The position numbers were made by a program, and so were the translations under genes. A model generated the notes under the pieces. That model was not told where the DNA came from and did not search any database. It saw only the letters and a list, made by a program, of their open reading frames with translations. From Lepas anatifera (taxonomy: Eukaryota > Arthropoda > Thecostraca > Lepadidae), in assembly GCA_034440635.1 (NCBI GenBank), contig JAOTON010002103.1, forward strand, positions 778,501 through 842,500: a stretch of DNA of 64,000 nucleotides. The letters are read 5' to 3'. How positions within the stretch are numbered: the first letter of the stretch is position 1; each line of letters starts with the position of its first letter. Shown here one piece after another: positions 33,750-44,297 of this stretch.

Positions 33750-34775
33750 ACTTCGACAGACTGGGGCATTCGCCCCGGTGGGCTGGGACCTGCACTCCGA
33801 CGGGCTGGGGCCTTCGCCCCGGTGGGCTGGGGCCTGCAATCCGACGGACGGGGGCCTGCACTCCGACGGACGGGGGCCTGCACTCCGACATACTGGGGCC
33901 TTCGCCCCGGTGGGCTAGGGCGTGCACTCCGACGGACTGGGGCCTTTGTCCCGGTGGGCTGAGCCTGCACTCCGACGGGCTGGGGCCTTCGCCCCGGTGG
34001 GCTGGGACCTGCACTCCGACAGACTGGGGCCTTCGCCCCGGCGGACGGGGGGCCTTCGCCCCGGTGGGCTGGGGCCTGCACTCCGATGGACGGGGCCTTC
34101 GCCCCGGTGGGCTGGGGCCTGCACTCTGACGGACGGGGGCCTGCATTCCGACGGACGGGGCCTTCGCCCCGGTGGGCTGGGGTCTGCACTCCGACGGACG
34201 GGGGCCTGTACTCCGACTGAGTGGAGGGGCCTGCACTCCGACGAACCGGGCCTGCACTCCGACGGGGCGAAGGGGCTGCACTCCGGCGGGGCGGAGGGGC
34301 CTGCACTCCGGCGGACGGGGGCCTGTACTCCGGTGGGAGGAGGGGCCTGCACTCCGGCGGGGCGGGGGCCTGCACTCCGGTGGGAGGAGGGGCTGCACTC
34401 CGGCGGGGCGGAGGGGCCTGCACTCCGGCGGGGCTGGAGCCTGCTCTCCGACGGACGGGGCCTGTACTCCGATGGGGCGGGGGCCTGCACCCCGGTGGGA
34501 GGAGGGGCTGCACTCCGGCGGGGCGGAGGGGCCTGCACTCCGGCGGACGGGGGCCTGCACTCCGGTGGGAGGAGGGGCTGCACTCCGGCGGGGCGGAGGG
34601 GCCTGCACTCCGGCGGGGCTGGAGCCTGCTCTCCGACGGACGGGGCCTGTACTCCGATGGGGCGGGGGCCTGCACCCCGGTGGGAGGAGGGGCTGCACTC
34701 CGGCGGGGCGGAGGGGCCTGCACTCCTGCGGGGCGGGGGCCTGTACTCCGACGGGGTGGCCAGGGCTGGCACTGC
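33750..34775 (+). repeat. GC-rich intronic minisatellite (~21-bp core, higher-order units)
   Basis: Core phrases are GGGGCCTGCACTCCGACGGA, GGGGCCTTCGCCCCGGTGGG and GGGGCCTGCACTCCGGCGGG, alternating at roughly 20-22 bp steps. A block of about 183 bp is duplicated (near 34381-34512 and 34564-34696). The GC content and CpG density are extreme compared with flanking DNA. All six frames stay open over long stretches because the unit lacks stops, so the long frames are not genes. The array ends at a T-rich stretch near 34800. Confidence 0.9.
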
Positions 34776-35282
34776 CCACTACTCACTGCCCGGGATTTCT
34801 GTTTTTTTTAATGGATAAAACCCACCCGGTTTTTTTTCATAAATCATTGTCTAGATGCCCCTGAGTAAAAATTTCGTCTTTTTGCTGTTCACATCTCTTT
34901 TAAAGCTACTAAGCCTTGGTATGTGTAGAATATGCCAAAGTTTGGCGGAATTGTCAATATGCCAAAGTTTGGCGGAATTGGTACAATATGCCACCTCGTA
35001 CCACCCGCTGGAAAAGTGCATTTGGCAATTCTTGCCGCCTTACCAGGAAAATCATTCCTAAGAATCCACATGTCCAAATTGCATATTTTGCGACACAAAT
35101 TTCTCTCATGTTTTTGCCACATGCAAAAGTCGCTGGATAACACCAATACTGTCTCAGAATATGACGTAAGTTTTGGTCTGTACCATGCATTTTTTTCCAG
35201 AATTCAACCTATATATATATGTTAATTTATAAACATCTATGCAGGGTCAAAATATGCTAAAGTAACAGTGCAGTCTCAGATT
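34776..35282. other. Unassigned region with a short direct repeat
   Basis: ATGCCAAAGTTTGGCGGAAT occurs twice in tandem (34932-34951 and 34959-34978), with a third partial copy after it. No coding family is seen. Confidence 0.35.
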
Positions 35283-36087
35283 GTGACTTTTTCAGAAACA
35301 GCATAAAAACGGCGGCGCGTAGCGCCGCCGTACTTGGCACACCTTTTCCCTCCTAATTTTTACAACTTTTTTCTCAAAATTTTAAGGTTAGGTCATCTCA
35401 GGTCAGGTTACCAGTACAGGTTAAGTGACCTGACCTTAAAACAAGTTAAAATAGCATAAGTCGGAACAGGGTGAACTTATCCGATTGAAACTCATATCAC
35501 ACAATAGCCCCACCGACTTCTCTAAAATATGTTCCGGTATTTTTTATATCGATGACCTAAGGTCAGGTACGAGCCATGACCTCTCCATTGGAAATACATG
35601 GGAAAATGGTTTTAACTGAATATCTCAGTAATGAATAGAGATAGAGCATTTATTTAAGTGCATTAGATTTGCATCGTAATTGCAGTTCTAATGATATGCA
35701 CTACACCCATTTTGACCATGACCTGACGTCAGGTCAGGTCAAATTCTTGATTTGACCTAGCAAGGTCATATTATATATCATTCGATTCGGCTTGCTGCGA
35801 GGATTCATATGGTTTAAATTGTTTTGCTCTATCTTTACTTGGTCAGATGTAATGGCCGAAAAACTTCATTTACATGTTATCCCTATGAAGTTATGTTTTG
35901 ACCTCTAGTGACCTTAAATATGACCTGACAAAAAATGGTTTAAATGTTTTTGATGGAGCAGTGGATGGGCTATCCAACGCCGTTTACCGTTTTTCGCTAT
36001 CTTGCGCGGTTCTCGAGATCTTAGGGGCGGGTACCCGCCCCCGTCAAGGCGAAGTTGGCTCAGACACCCTGTCAATGCGCGTGTTAA
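35283..36087. mobile_element. TTAA-family relic, copy D
   Basis: The interior aligns with copy A: AACGGCGGCGCGTAGCGCC, then TTTTTACAAC and AAAATTTTAAGG, then a direct repeat AGGTCA-N4-AGGTCA at 35390-35405. The right end keeps the GACCCC/GCCCCCGTCAAGGCGAAG-type terminus and a TTAA at 36084-36087. The left terminus is missing. A further piece of the same family, probably in opposite orientation, lies at 36095-36280. No coding capacity. Confidence 0.55.
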
Positions 36088-36299
36088 GTCGTATATGCAG
36101 AGTTAGAACCGTTTCTGACAATTTTCTATATTCCCCATGCATTTCCAATGGGAGGCAATGACAGATAACTGCAACAGCTACCATAGGTCATCGATATAAA
36201 AATACAGTTTTCACATCGTGTGGCACTTATTGGACCTATTTTGTGATATGAATATTTGAGCAATAGATCAAACCTGTTCTCCCCGCTGGGGCGGATCCA

Positions 36300-37580
36300 A
36301 GGGGGCCGCGGGGGCCGCGGCCCCCCTCGCTGGTAAGGCGCCCCCTCGACACTATGGCGCCCCCCGGGGCCCGCCTCCATTTGCTCCACGTTTGCATGCC
36401 TAACGGAAATACTGGTGCCCCGTGGTAATGATGCTGCATACAAATACATCTTGACAACCAGTCCTGTATCACTGGCGCCCCCCCATGATGCATCATTGAT
36501 GTCTTTGTTTCACTCCATCAACGCCCCAAGCCACATCGTGGGCTCTTCCATCTCTTGACATCCCGCTATGTACTACCGGCGCCCCACTCTTCACTACGGG
36601 CGCCCCCATCTTCTTAAAATCCGCTCTATACTACTGGCGCCTCCATGGTGCAGCAGTGATATCTCGTTCTTGCTCCAACGGTGCCCCCACGCGTCACTGT
36701 GAGCGCCCCATCTGTTGAAACCCTGCATGTACCACTGACACTCCCATGGGCATCATTGGTGTCTACTTTGCACTCCACTGGGGCCCCCACGCTTCACTGT
36801 GGGCGCCCCCTGCTTGTTAGACCCGCTCTTTACCTCTGGCTCCCCCATGGTGCATAATTGGTGCGTTCTCAAACGGCGCCCCCATGGCCCACTGAGGTGT
36901 CTTCACCTTTCAACAGCCCATTCTATACCACTGGTTCCCCCTCTTATGATCCAACATTGTTGTCTACTTTTAGCTTTATGGGCGCCCTCCCCCGCCCCTT
37001 TCCACCATCTTTTGACACATCAGTCTGTATCACTGGCGCCCCCATGATGAATCATTGGTGCCTGTTCTTTGCCCCACCGGCGCCTTCATCTCCCGCCCTG
37101 GGCTCATCGGGAGCGTCCCCACATTTCGACAAACCGCTCTGTCTGGCGGCCACCATGGTACACATTGGTGTTTTTCTTTCGCTCCATTGTTGCTCTCACA
37201 CTTCTCTATAGGCGCCCACATATTTCTGCTGAGTGCTTGATGCATCATTGGTATCTTACTTTTTCTCCAACGGCGCCCAACCAGCCCCCCCGCCACACGG
37301 CACTAGGGGCGCCCCAACATTTGACAGCACGCACTGTGCCTCCAGCGCCTCCATGGTGCACGATAGGTGCCTATCGTTTGCTCCATTTACGCACCAACAT
37401 AGCACTGTTTTTGACACCCTCTTTTTTGCGGTTGGACGCCCAACTTTCACGATTGGCGGCCCTTTTCAGCTCTAGAGCGCCCCACTGCAACATGGACCGC
37501 CCGTGTCTGCCTTTGGCCGCCCTCTTCCACATGAGGGGCATTCCAGGACAAAACGACCAAAAATATTTCAATTTGACACC
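36300..37580 (+). repeat. Degenerate ~100-bp GCGCCCC array, left part
   Basis: The phrase GGCGCCCCCATGATGCATCA and variants (CATGGTGCA...TTGGTGTCT) recurs near 36484, 36746, 36846, 36951, 37044, 37153 and 37352. The steps are mostly 95-110 bp but not all. A second motif, TTCACTGTGGGCGCCCC, alternates with it. Divergence between units is high. The array stops at about 37580 and resumes at 40625 in the same orientation. Confidence 0.6.
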
Positions 37581-40500
37581 ACCATCTCTAAAAAATATGA
37601 AACTATGTCTCTGGGGTATTTTTGGGCCAGGAACACGCCTGTGAGAATCTTAGCCCCTCCAACCAACGGTGACCGAGTTATAGTCCGAGGCATTTTCGGG
37701 AGGTCACCTTATAGACTCATCTTTGATGCTTCATAACTCAAAAACGCATAGCCTGATTAACAAGTTTTGAATATCATTGAACTCGTCTTGAACTATGCAC
37801 TATTTTGGAAAAAGAAAATTTTGAAATGTTAAACATTTTGACTTTTAATTCCTTTGACCTTTTCTTTTTCTACCTAGCTTGACCTTATCGCAGTTGAAAT
37901 TGACCTTTTAGACACCTCAAAAATTTTGCTTCCTAGATTATATTTCGATAAAAAAATGCGTTCTTGCTATAAATTACAAATTTTTAGCACCTAAGGTAGG
38001 TATGCAGACGGTTTTTGACCACTGCGGTAGTACAGAATATGTTTAACACCGCAAAAAAGCGATTGCTTTTGTAATCGGTTGTTTGCAATGATGCTGCATT
38101 GTCTTTACGAAATTTTAATCGTGCAAGTGTCAGAGTTTATGAGAATTAACACGCGCCCACACGAGGGGGCGAGCAACCGGCCTCCTCAGGTTTCCACAGG
38201 TAGTAAAAAAAAACACCTTTGCGTAGCGCCATCGTACTTCATCTACCTCTAATTCGACATTTTTGCAACTTCTGGCAAAATAATTTAGGTCAACTGGCAG
38301 GTGGTAGGTACCGCAAATACCGTAGGTCAGCTGGCAACTGACTGGTGAGAGGGTGACCTGAGGTAGACGGCCGTCCTTATGCTTTGTGGGACGTTCAACT
38401 TTGGTTCCTTTATTAACCCTTCATCATGGGAGTTGCTCGTTTGTGTGGTGGGGTTGGGGTCTCCGTGAAAAGTCCTTTGATGACTCTAGTGAGACTCCGA
38501 CTCCTAAAACTGAACGGGCAACAACTTGGACGAGGTTTATAAAAAGATAGAATAATATAAAAACAGCAGTCATTAAAAGTGATAAAAACGATACATTGTT
38601 CCGAGGGAGACGAGCGCAAAGGAACGTATTAGTAATGGGCCTTGCAGCCTTAAACGAGAATATACAAAGATGTTGCGAAATTATCAATAGTTCAAACAAT
38701 TATAACTTATCCTATAAGCACCACTAACTCACACAATTACATCGTTCCCGGAGATGGAATAATAAAAAATAAAAAGCAAATCGATACAATGTGCCCCAGT
38801 GCAGCAAAGCATACGTTCGAGAGGATTCATACAATGTAAAAAAAGTATCTGAAAGGCTTTCATTCCCAGGAAGTAATTTGAATCTGCTCATACATGCGAA
38901 AAACTGTTGTCCTGAAATTATAACGCATTCAACTGGGTCACTTGAACAGGTTGCCTCACATCATATTTTTAAAAGTTAATCATTTCATAGCCGAAACGAT
39001 CCCAGTTCAAATGTGGCCGTCAGATCACTCATTACTCAAGCCAAATAATTCATACCTGTATGTTTAATATTAACTTTGCATTGGACATTCACCATGACTA
39101 AATTTGCGACCATTCACGCAGCACCCATAAAAGAAAGTCTACTTCCACAGCACGACACAGTTTAGTTCAAACATAGGTATACGAAACCCGAACCTCTCTT
39201 GTTTTGTTTGCAGAGCTTTCATTAACAGTGATGGATATCTTATTTACCGCTGGTATTCTATGAGACTTTTGGTCGTTTTTCCATAATCACATTGGCGAAC
39301 AGACTTTGGAGCTTTCATTGGCTATGCTTGATTGTGGAATGTACAAGAACTTAATAGCAGTGAAAAATGTATGCGTAAGAAAAGCATTACAGGAACACAG
39401 TGGAAACCTAAATTTTTTGGCACAATAGCTGACAGAGCAGAGCCGTAGAAAAAATGTTCAACACCATTGGAATGCTCTTGTCGAGTCCGATCAGATTATA
39501 TATCTTATAATTTTGTCTAGTCAAATTTCAAAATTAACCTGCTTTGACCTAGAGCCGGGCTTAGGTCTTTATGGTAAAACATATTAATCAACCTGCAGTG
39601 GCAAGTCAGACACAACTTAAAAATAAAACCTACATCGCAATTCTCGACAATTCTCAATTCTTGCAAGTTATCAAAATTTACTAATTGTCCCATGCATTTC
39701 TAATGGAAAGATTGTGACCATGACCTCGTCCCAGATGATCGATATAGAAATCCTGCTTCGAAAAATTAGCTTCCTCTGTGACCCAACTATGTGATGTGAA
39801 TCTAAGCACAATAGGTTCAACTTTATCTTAGTGATGCACCTCCAAAGTTTTTTTCGAGGTTAGGTCTCTTGACCTGGGTTGGCGGGCTGACCTGGTATGA
39901 CCCAGGCCTAAAATTTTGCTAGAAGCTTCAAAAATGTCGAGTTAGAGGTATATGAAGCATGATGGCGCTGCGCGAAGGTGTTTTTTTACTACCTGTGGAA
40001 ACCTGAGGAGGCTGGTTGCCCGCCCCCTCGTGTGGGTGCGTGTAATCCTCATAAACTCTGACACTTGCACGATGAAAATTTCGTAATGACAATGCAGTAT
40101 CATTGCAAGCAACCGATTACAAAAGCAACCCCTTTGTTTGCGGTCTTAAACGTAAGGCTGTACTACCGCAGTGGTCAAAAACCAAAAAATTCTGCATACA
40201 TACCTTAGGTGCTAAAATTTAGAATTTATAGCTCGAACGCATTTTTATTGTTTTTATCGAAAGATAATGTATGAAGCAAAATTTTTAGATGTTTAACAGG
40301 TCAATTTCAACTGCGAAAAGGTCAAGCTAGGTCAAGAAAGAAAAACCAAACAAATTAAAAGTCAAAACTTTTTAAATTTTAAAGCTTTCTTTTTCAAAAT
40401 AATAATAGTTCAATACGAGTTCAATTATATATAAAACTTGATAATCAGGCAATGCGTTTTTGAGTTATGAAGCATCAAAGCTGAGTCTACAAGGTGACCC

Positions 40501-40624
40501 CCAAAAATGCCTCGGGCTATAACTCGGTCACCCTTGGTCGGAGGGGGCTAAGATTCTCACAGGCGTGTTCCTGGCCCAAAAATACCCTGGAGACAAAGTT
40601 TCAGATATTTCCTAGACATGACCC
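37581..40624. mobile_element. 3-kb palindromic (fold-back-like) insertion
   Basis: The outer arm 37581-38280 is the inverted complement of 39940-40624. For example, GGCCAGGAACACGCCTGTGA on the left is matched by TCACAGGCGTGTTCCTGGCC on the right, and the (T)GCGTAGCGCCATC and CCCCCTCGTGTGGG blocks are mirrored. Arms are about 680-700 bp, with an interior of about 1.66 kb that contains a truncated SINE. The same GCGCCCC-type array flanks both sides in one orientation, so the palindrome inserted into it. The arms share blocks with the TTAA family (GCGTAGCGCC, AGGTCA runs). No protein is encoded. It may be two family copies in inverted orientation or a fold-back element. Confidence 0.6.
38315..38560 (+). 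mobile_element. tRNA-derived SINE, head-truncated copy
   Basis: The sequence GTCAGCTGGCAACTGACTGG, GACGGCCGTC, TTTGTGGGACGTTCAACTTT and GGGGTTGGGGTCTCCGTG matches the body of the SINE at 45400-45741 (opposite strand). Both end near a TTTATAAAAA stretch. The tRNA-like head is absent here. A degenerate TTAACCCTTCATCATGGGAG lies inside the body of both copies. Confidence 0.65.
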
Positions 40625-41215
40625 CATATTTCACGATTGGCCACCCTTTTTCAGCCCTTGGTGGAACTAAGCAACGTGGACCACCCTCATTTACCTCCAG
40701 GCGCTCTTAACTTTGTGGTTGGGCACCCTGTTTTCATAATTGATCCGCTTTTCAGCCCTTGGGTGCCCCGCTGAAACATGAACTGCCCTCATCCACTTTT
40801 AGCCGCTCTCTTCTGCATGATTGTGCGCACCTTCTCCACTGTTGGCCGCTCTTGTGCAGTCTTAAAGCACCCCACTTCAACGGGGACTGCCCTCATTCAC
40901 CTCTGGCCGCCTTCCGCTTTGTGGTTCGGAGCCCCTAAATCATGCTTGACCGTCCCTTTTAGCTATAAAGCGGCCCACCATAAAATTGAGCACTCTCATC
41001 TACTTTTGACTGCCCTCTAGTGCATGATTGCGCGCCCATTTTCCGCCATTGTCTGCTCTTTCTTAGCCTTGGGACACCCCACTTTTACGTATACCGCCTT
41101 CAACTTCGCTTGTCCTCTTCTTTGTATTCGGGTACCCCAATTTCACGATTGACCGCTCTTTTTCAGCCTTAGGGCATCCCACTGCGACATGGCCAGCTCT
41201 CAGCTCTGAGTGGTA
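40625..41215 (+). repeat. Degenerate GCGCCCC-type array, right part
   Basis: Units such as TTTCACGATTGGCCACCC, CACTGCGACATGG and TTTTCAGCCCTTGG recur at variable spacing. They match the last units of the left part (37446-37500) in the same orientation. This supports interruption of one array by the palindromic insertion. Confidence 0.55.
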
Positions 41216-42027
41216 AAAATTGCCCCGAGTTCTTTAAGTGTTTGTTTTGGGTATCCATCGGTGTCATTTTGCTCCATTACCAAGCAGGATCCCCCAGGGC
41301 GCGTTCATGCCCATCCGATGTGTGGTCGTGTGCCCGTCCGATATGTGGTTGTGTTGTCTATTGCGACGAGAACATGTTACAATGCAATATAGCGAACTGG
41401 TAAAAATAATGTTTCTTGTGAAGCAAATTTTGAGCACGTAGACAAATAACCCTTGAATTTGTAAAAAAAAACATTTCGGATCTACTGATAACCCTGTAAG
41501 CTGTTGACTTCGATCATTTACTTATTTTCCGAGGTGTTTTTTCTGGCAGTGCCACTATTGAAAGGCTGTGTCCAGACCAAGGCCCTTAACGTAAAAGGCA
41601 CGGTCATCCGACGATTCGGCCGGATCATGACGTAAGCATGTGACGTCATAATTTATCACATGCCGAGCCTCTTCATTGACTTAAACCTACGCAGGCGAAT
41701 AAAATGTATATTTCACAAAATCTTCATACATAAGATAATTTTATCACCTATTGGACTTGTTCTGCTTAGCAAAATGTTGGCAACGATTTTATCATCACCT
41801 AGTCCAAGGACTGGCTCGTCCATAAGACCGACAACTCTTGGTCTTAACCACCCCCCACCGTGTGGGGCATATAAGTACCGAGGTACAAACTGAGTTTGAC
41901 CGGTCACCACGATCCTGACCGAGTTGAATGCGATAGTAAGCCAGTTCAGTGAGTGAAGTTATGTAATTTGGCTGCATTGCAACGATCATAATGGGAAAAA
42001 GTTAGATTGTGTGCCGAGGCATTTTCA
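41216..42027. other. Unassigned region with CRE and TATA-like motifs
   Basis: TGACGTAA near 41630 and TGACGTCA near 41641 are followed by a TATA-like CATATAAG near 41868 and an inverted pair CCCCCCACCGTGTGGGG just before it. The order is promoter- or LTR-like, but no coding sequence follows and no LTR pair was found. The remainder is unassigned. Confidence 0.25.
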
Positions 42028-42420
42028 TTAACACCCACCCGGGAGGGCCTGCGAGCCATCTTCGCCAGGGTGGGTTGGGGGTTTCAAACACCCCCTCAAA
42101 CTCAGCTCCTATGCGGGATAGCAAAAAAAAAAAAAAACGCGAACGCTAGTGGATAGCCCATCAAAATTCATGAAGAAACTACATTAGCCACTTTTTGGCT
42201 GAGACCAATATTGAGGTCATGACAGGTCAAAGAAGCTGCATTTTAGAGTACAGTTTTTGCAGGTTTTGGACTCTAGCGTCTGACAGAGTTGAGCAGGATC
42301 ATTTTTAGGCACTATTCTCTTTCTCTCGTCATGGAAAATCGAATGATGTATGATATTACTGTGCTAGGTCAAAACACAAAAATGACCTGACCCGATTTCA
42401 TGGAATGGCAAAAAATCTGG
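42028..42420 (-). mobile_element. TTAA-family end fragment, copy F
   Basis: The fragment starts at TTAA (42028-42031) and reads CACCCACCCGGGAGGGCC, then GCCATCTTCGCCAGGGTGGG. It then matches, in reverse orientation, the right end of copy C (ATGCGGGATAGC, CACTTTTTGGCT, CAATATTGAGGTCATGACAG). Homology fades near 42420 and the other end is missing. A run of about 16 A residues lies at 42125. Confidence 0.6.
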
Positions 42421-43075
42421 GTATTTACATATAATAAGCATCTAATATTTCATAAGAGGCATCAGCTACGAAGTGAGAGGTGGATAGGATAAATTAATAA
42501 TTGGTGATCTTACCTGAAGTAAGTATTTTGTGTGCCAATTTCGGGTATGATTACTAGCTTCATGAAATTCAAGTAAGAGAAATGGTACGTCCTTGATATC
42601 TTGATTTTACACAAAGTACTTATTTTTTCTATTTTTACTTCTGCGTCAAGTAGCACGCAGTGCCTGTCGCTATGCTGCGCCGCAGTGTCTCGCCTGCAGT
42701 GATGCTGCACCGCCAGGCACGCACGTCGCTGGCTGACGTTTCGCGGCGGATTTTTGTGGCTGCAATTTTAGCAGGGAGAAATGCTCCGCGGCCATGGGCG
42801 TCGGAAGTGAGTGGTGTCGTGGGGACTCGACATGTGGTTTTAGTTTTCTCCCTGTTATCTGCGTGCGCTTAGGCAAATGTTTAGAAGCCTAGTGCAAGTG
42901 AAGCGCATCGGTACTATTTACTAATGCCGTAGTGACGCCCCGATGTGTGTATCCCATGCTGTTTTGTAGGTACCCACCCTATCTTGATCAACACTTTTTC
43001 CACCTCAGAAAATGCCAAACCAAGCGACTGTCTTTTTAAAATATCCGCCCAGTTGACATGGGCGGATGGCGGCAC
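42421..43075. other. Unassigned region with a small CpG-rich open frame
   Basis: A CpG-rich frame at 42672-42809 (MLRRSVSPAVMLHRQART, then SRRIFVAAILAGR) is arginine-rich at its N-terminus and ends before a GTGAGT donor-like site. It resembles a mitochondrial presequence exon, but this may be chance within mobile-element debris. No other gene is seen. Confidence 0.2.
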
Positions 43076-44105
43076 TTAACCCACTCCCCACCGGGGGCCA
43101 GCGCCACCTTCGCCCCACCGGGGGGCATCGATGGCCCCCCTCTAACTCCGAAAATATTGATGTTAGCGCAAATCTGCAAAGTGCATTAGAAAGCTCGCGT
43201 GAATTCAGTAAGTAATTACTTCACATGTTTTAGTGCTCAGGTCAATGGTTTGACCTCCAAAGGTCAAATTGGGTCAAGATCGGCTATTTTCACTCAAATA
43301 TGCAATGCTTAAGCAAACTAGGCATAACTCTTATGCCATTAGAGCTATTGAGGTCTGGTAAAGTACATTTGATAGGAAATTGTCAGTCCTTTTTCCGCTA
43401 TGTGAAACGTAAAGACCTCCCGCCAGTGGTTTGACCTCCAGAGGTCACCTCGTGACCTAAGATGACCTGAGGTCACGAAAGGTCAGAAAGTAACCTTGCC
43501 GTATATCAAATGAAAGCCAATGACGAGACAAACACGATGGTGTTTGTTTCAGCGCTCTAGCTTATACAGGTCAAAAGTTATTGTCAAAATACTGTTGTTG
43601 ACCCCTGGTGACCTTGGATGACCTTGGAGAGGTCAAAGGGCAAATATGGCCCCTGAAATCCGTGAAAGGGTGTCCAAGAACGCTTTTTTGATCAAGCTGA
43701 GCATTTTCAATCGCTTTTGTGACTTATAGATCATAAGACAGCTTTTCCCCATGCTTTTTCAATGGGAGAGGTCACCTCGTGACCTGACCTCAGGGCACGA
43801 AATCGAAAAATCCCGGATATACACCTTGTAGACCCCGGTGGGGCCATAAAGTGTAGGAAGTTTCAAATCGATCGACTTTGAAATGTAGCTCTTACAGAGC
43901 TCTAAAGTTGAAGTGAGGTGACCTTGGTTGACCTCGTCTGATGACCTGACCTTGGGTGACCCGGGGTAAAAAATCTCAGGAATGGTGGTAAAATGATGCA
44001 GTGAGAGGTAGAGCGCTCAACCGCGCTGCTGCGCCTTTTCGTTTTTCTGCTATCCCGGAAAAACCTTAGGGGGCCATTGATGGCCCCCGGTGGGGCGAGG
44101 GTTAA
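43076..44105. mobile_element. TTAA-flanked non-autonomous element, copy B
   Basis: TTAA lies at 43076-43079 and 44102-44105. The left end reads TTAACCCACTCCCCACCGGG. The right end, complemented, reads TTAACCCTCGCCCCACCGGG followed by GGCCATCAATGGCCCCC; this second block also appears inside the left end (GGGCATCGATGGCCCCCC). The left end therefore has a duplicated terminus. The interior has many AGGTCA sites: everted repeats at 43251-43266 and 43432-43447, an inverted repeat at 43442-43458 and a DR4 at 43470-43485. No open frame is long enough for a transposase. Confidence 0.7.
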
Positions 44106-44297
44106 TGAGAATGTGACACTTTGGTAGAATCCAGGAATTCAGTGTAATAAGGAGTATTTTAGCCGAAAATGAAAACGTCCATGATTTCCCTTAAAATGTA
44201 CAATGAGCTCTATATTTTTATTTTTAAAATGCTCCTCTAGGGTGAAAAATAAACCTCCTCCTGTGGATGACGCCATGATCTGGCAATTCCTGCCATA

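Noticed and set aside
33677..34864. Long proline/arginine-rich frames on minus and glycine-rich frames on plus
   Set aside because: They derive from the GC-rich ~21-bp minisatellite with almost no stop codons; several frames on both strands are open over the same stretch.
41620..41910. LTR retrotransposon end (CRE, TATA and inverted motifs)
   Set aside because: No second LTR, primer-binding site, or gag/pol sequence is present in the window.
42672..42809. First exon of a mitochondrial protein (arginine-rich presequence-like frame before a GTGAGT)
   Set aside because: Only one short frame, no downstream exon, and it lies among mobile-element debris; kept only as a remark.
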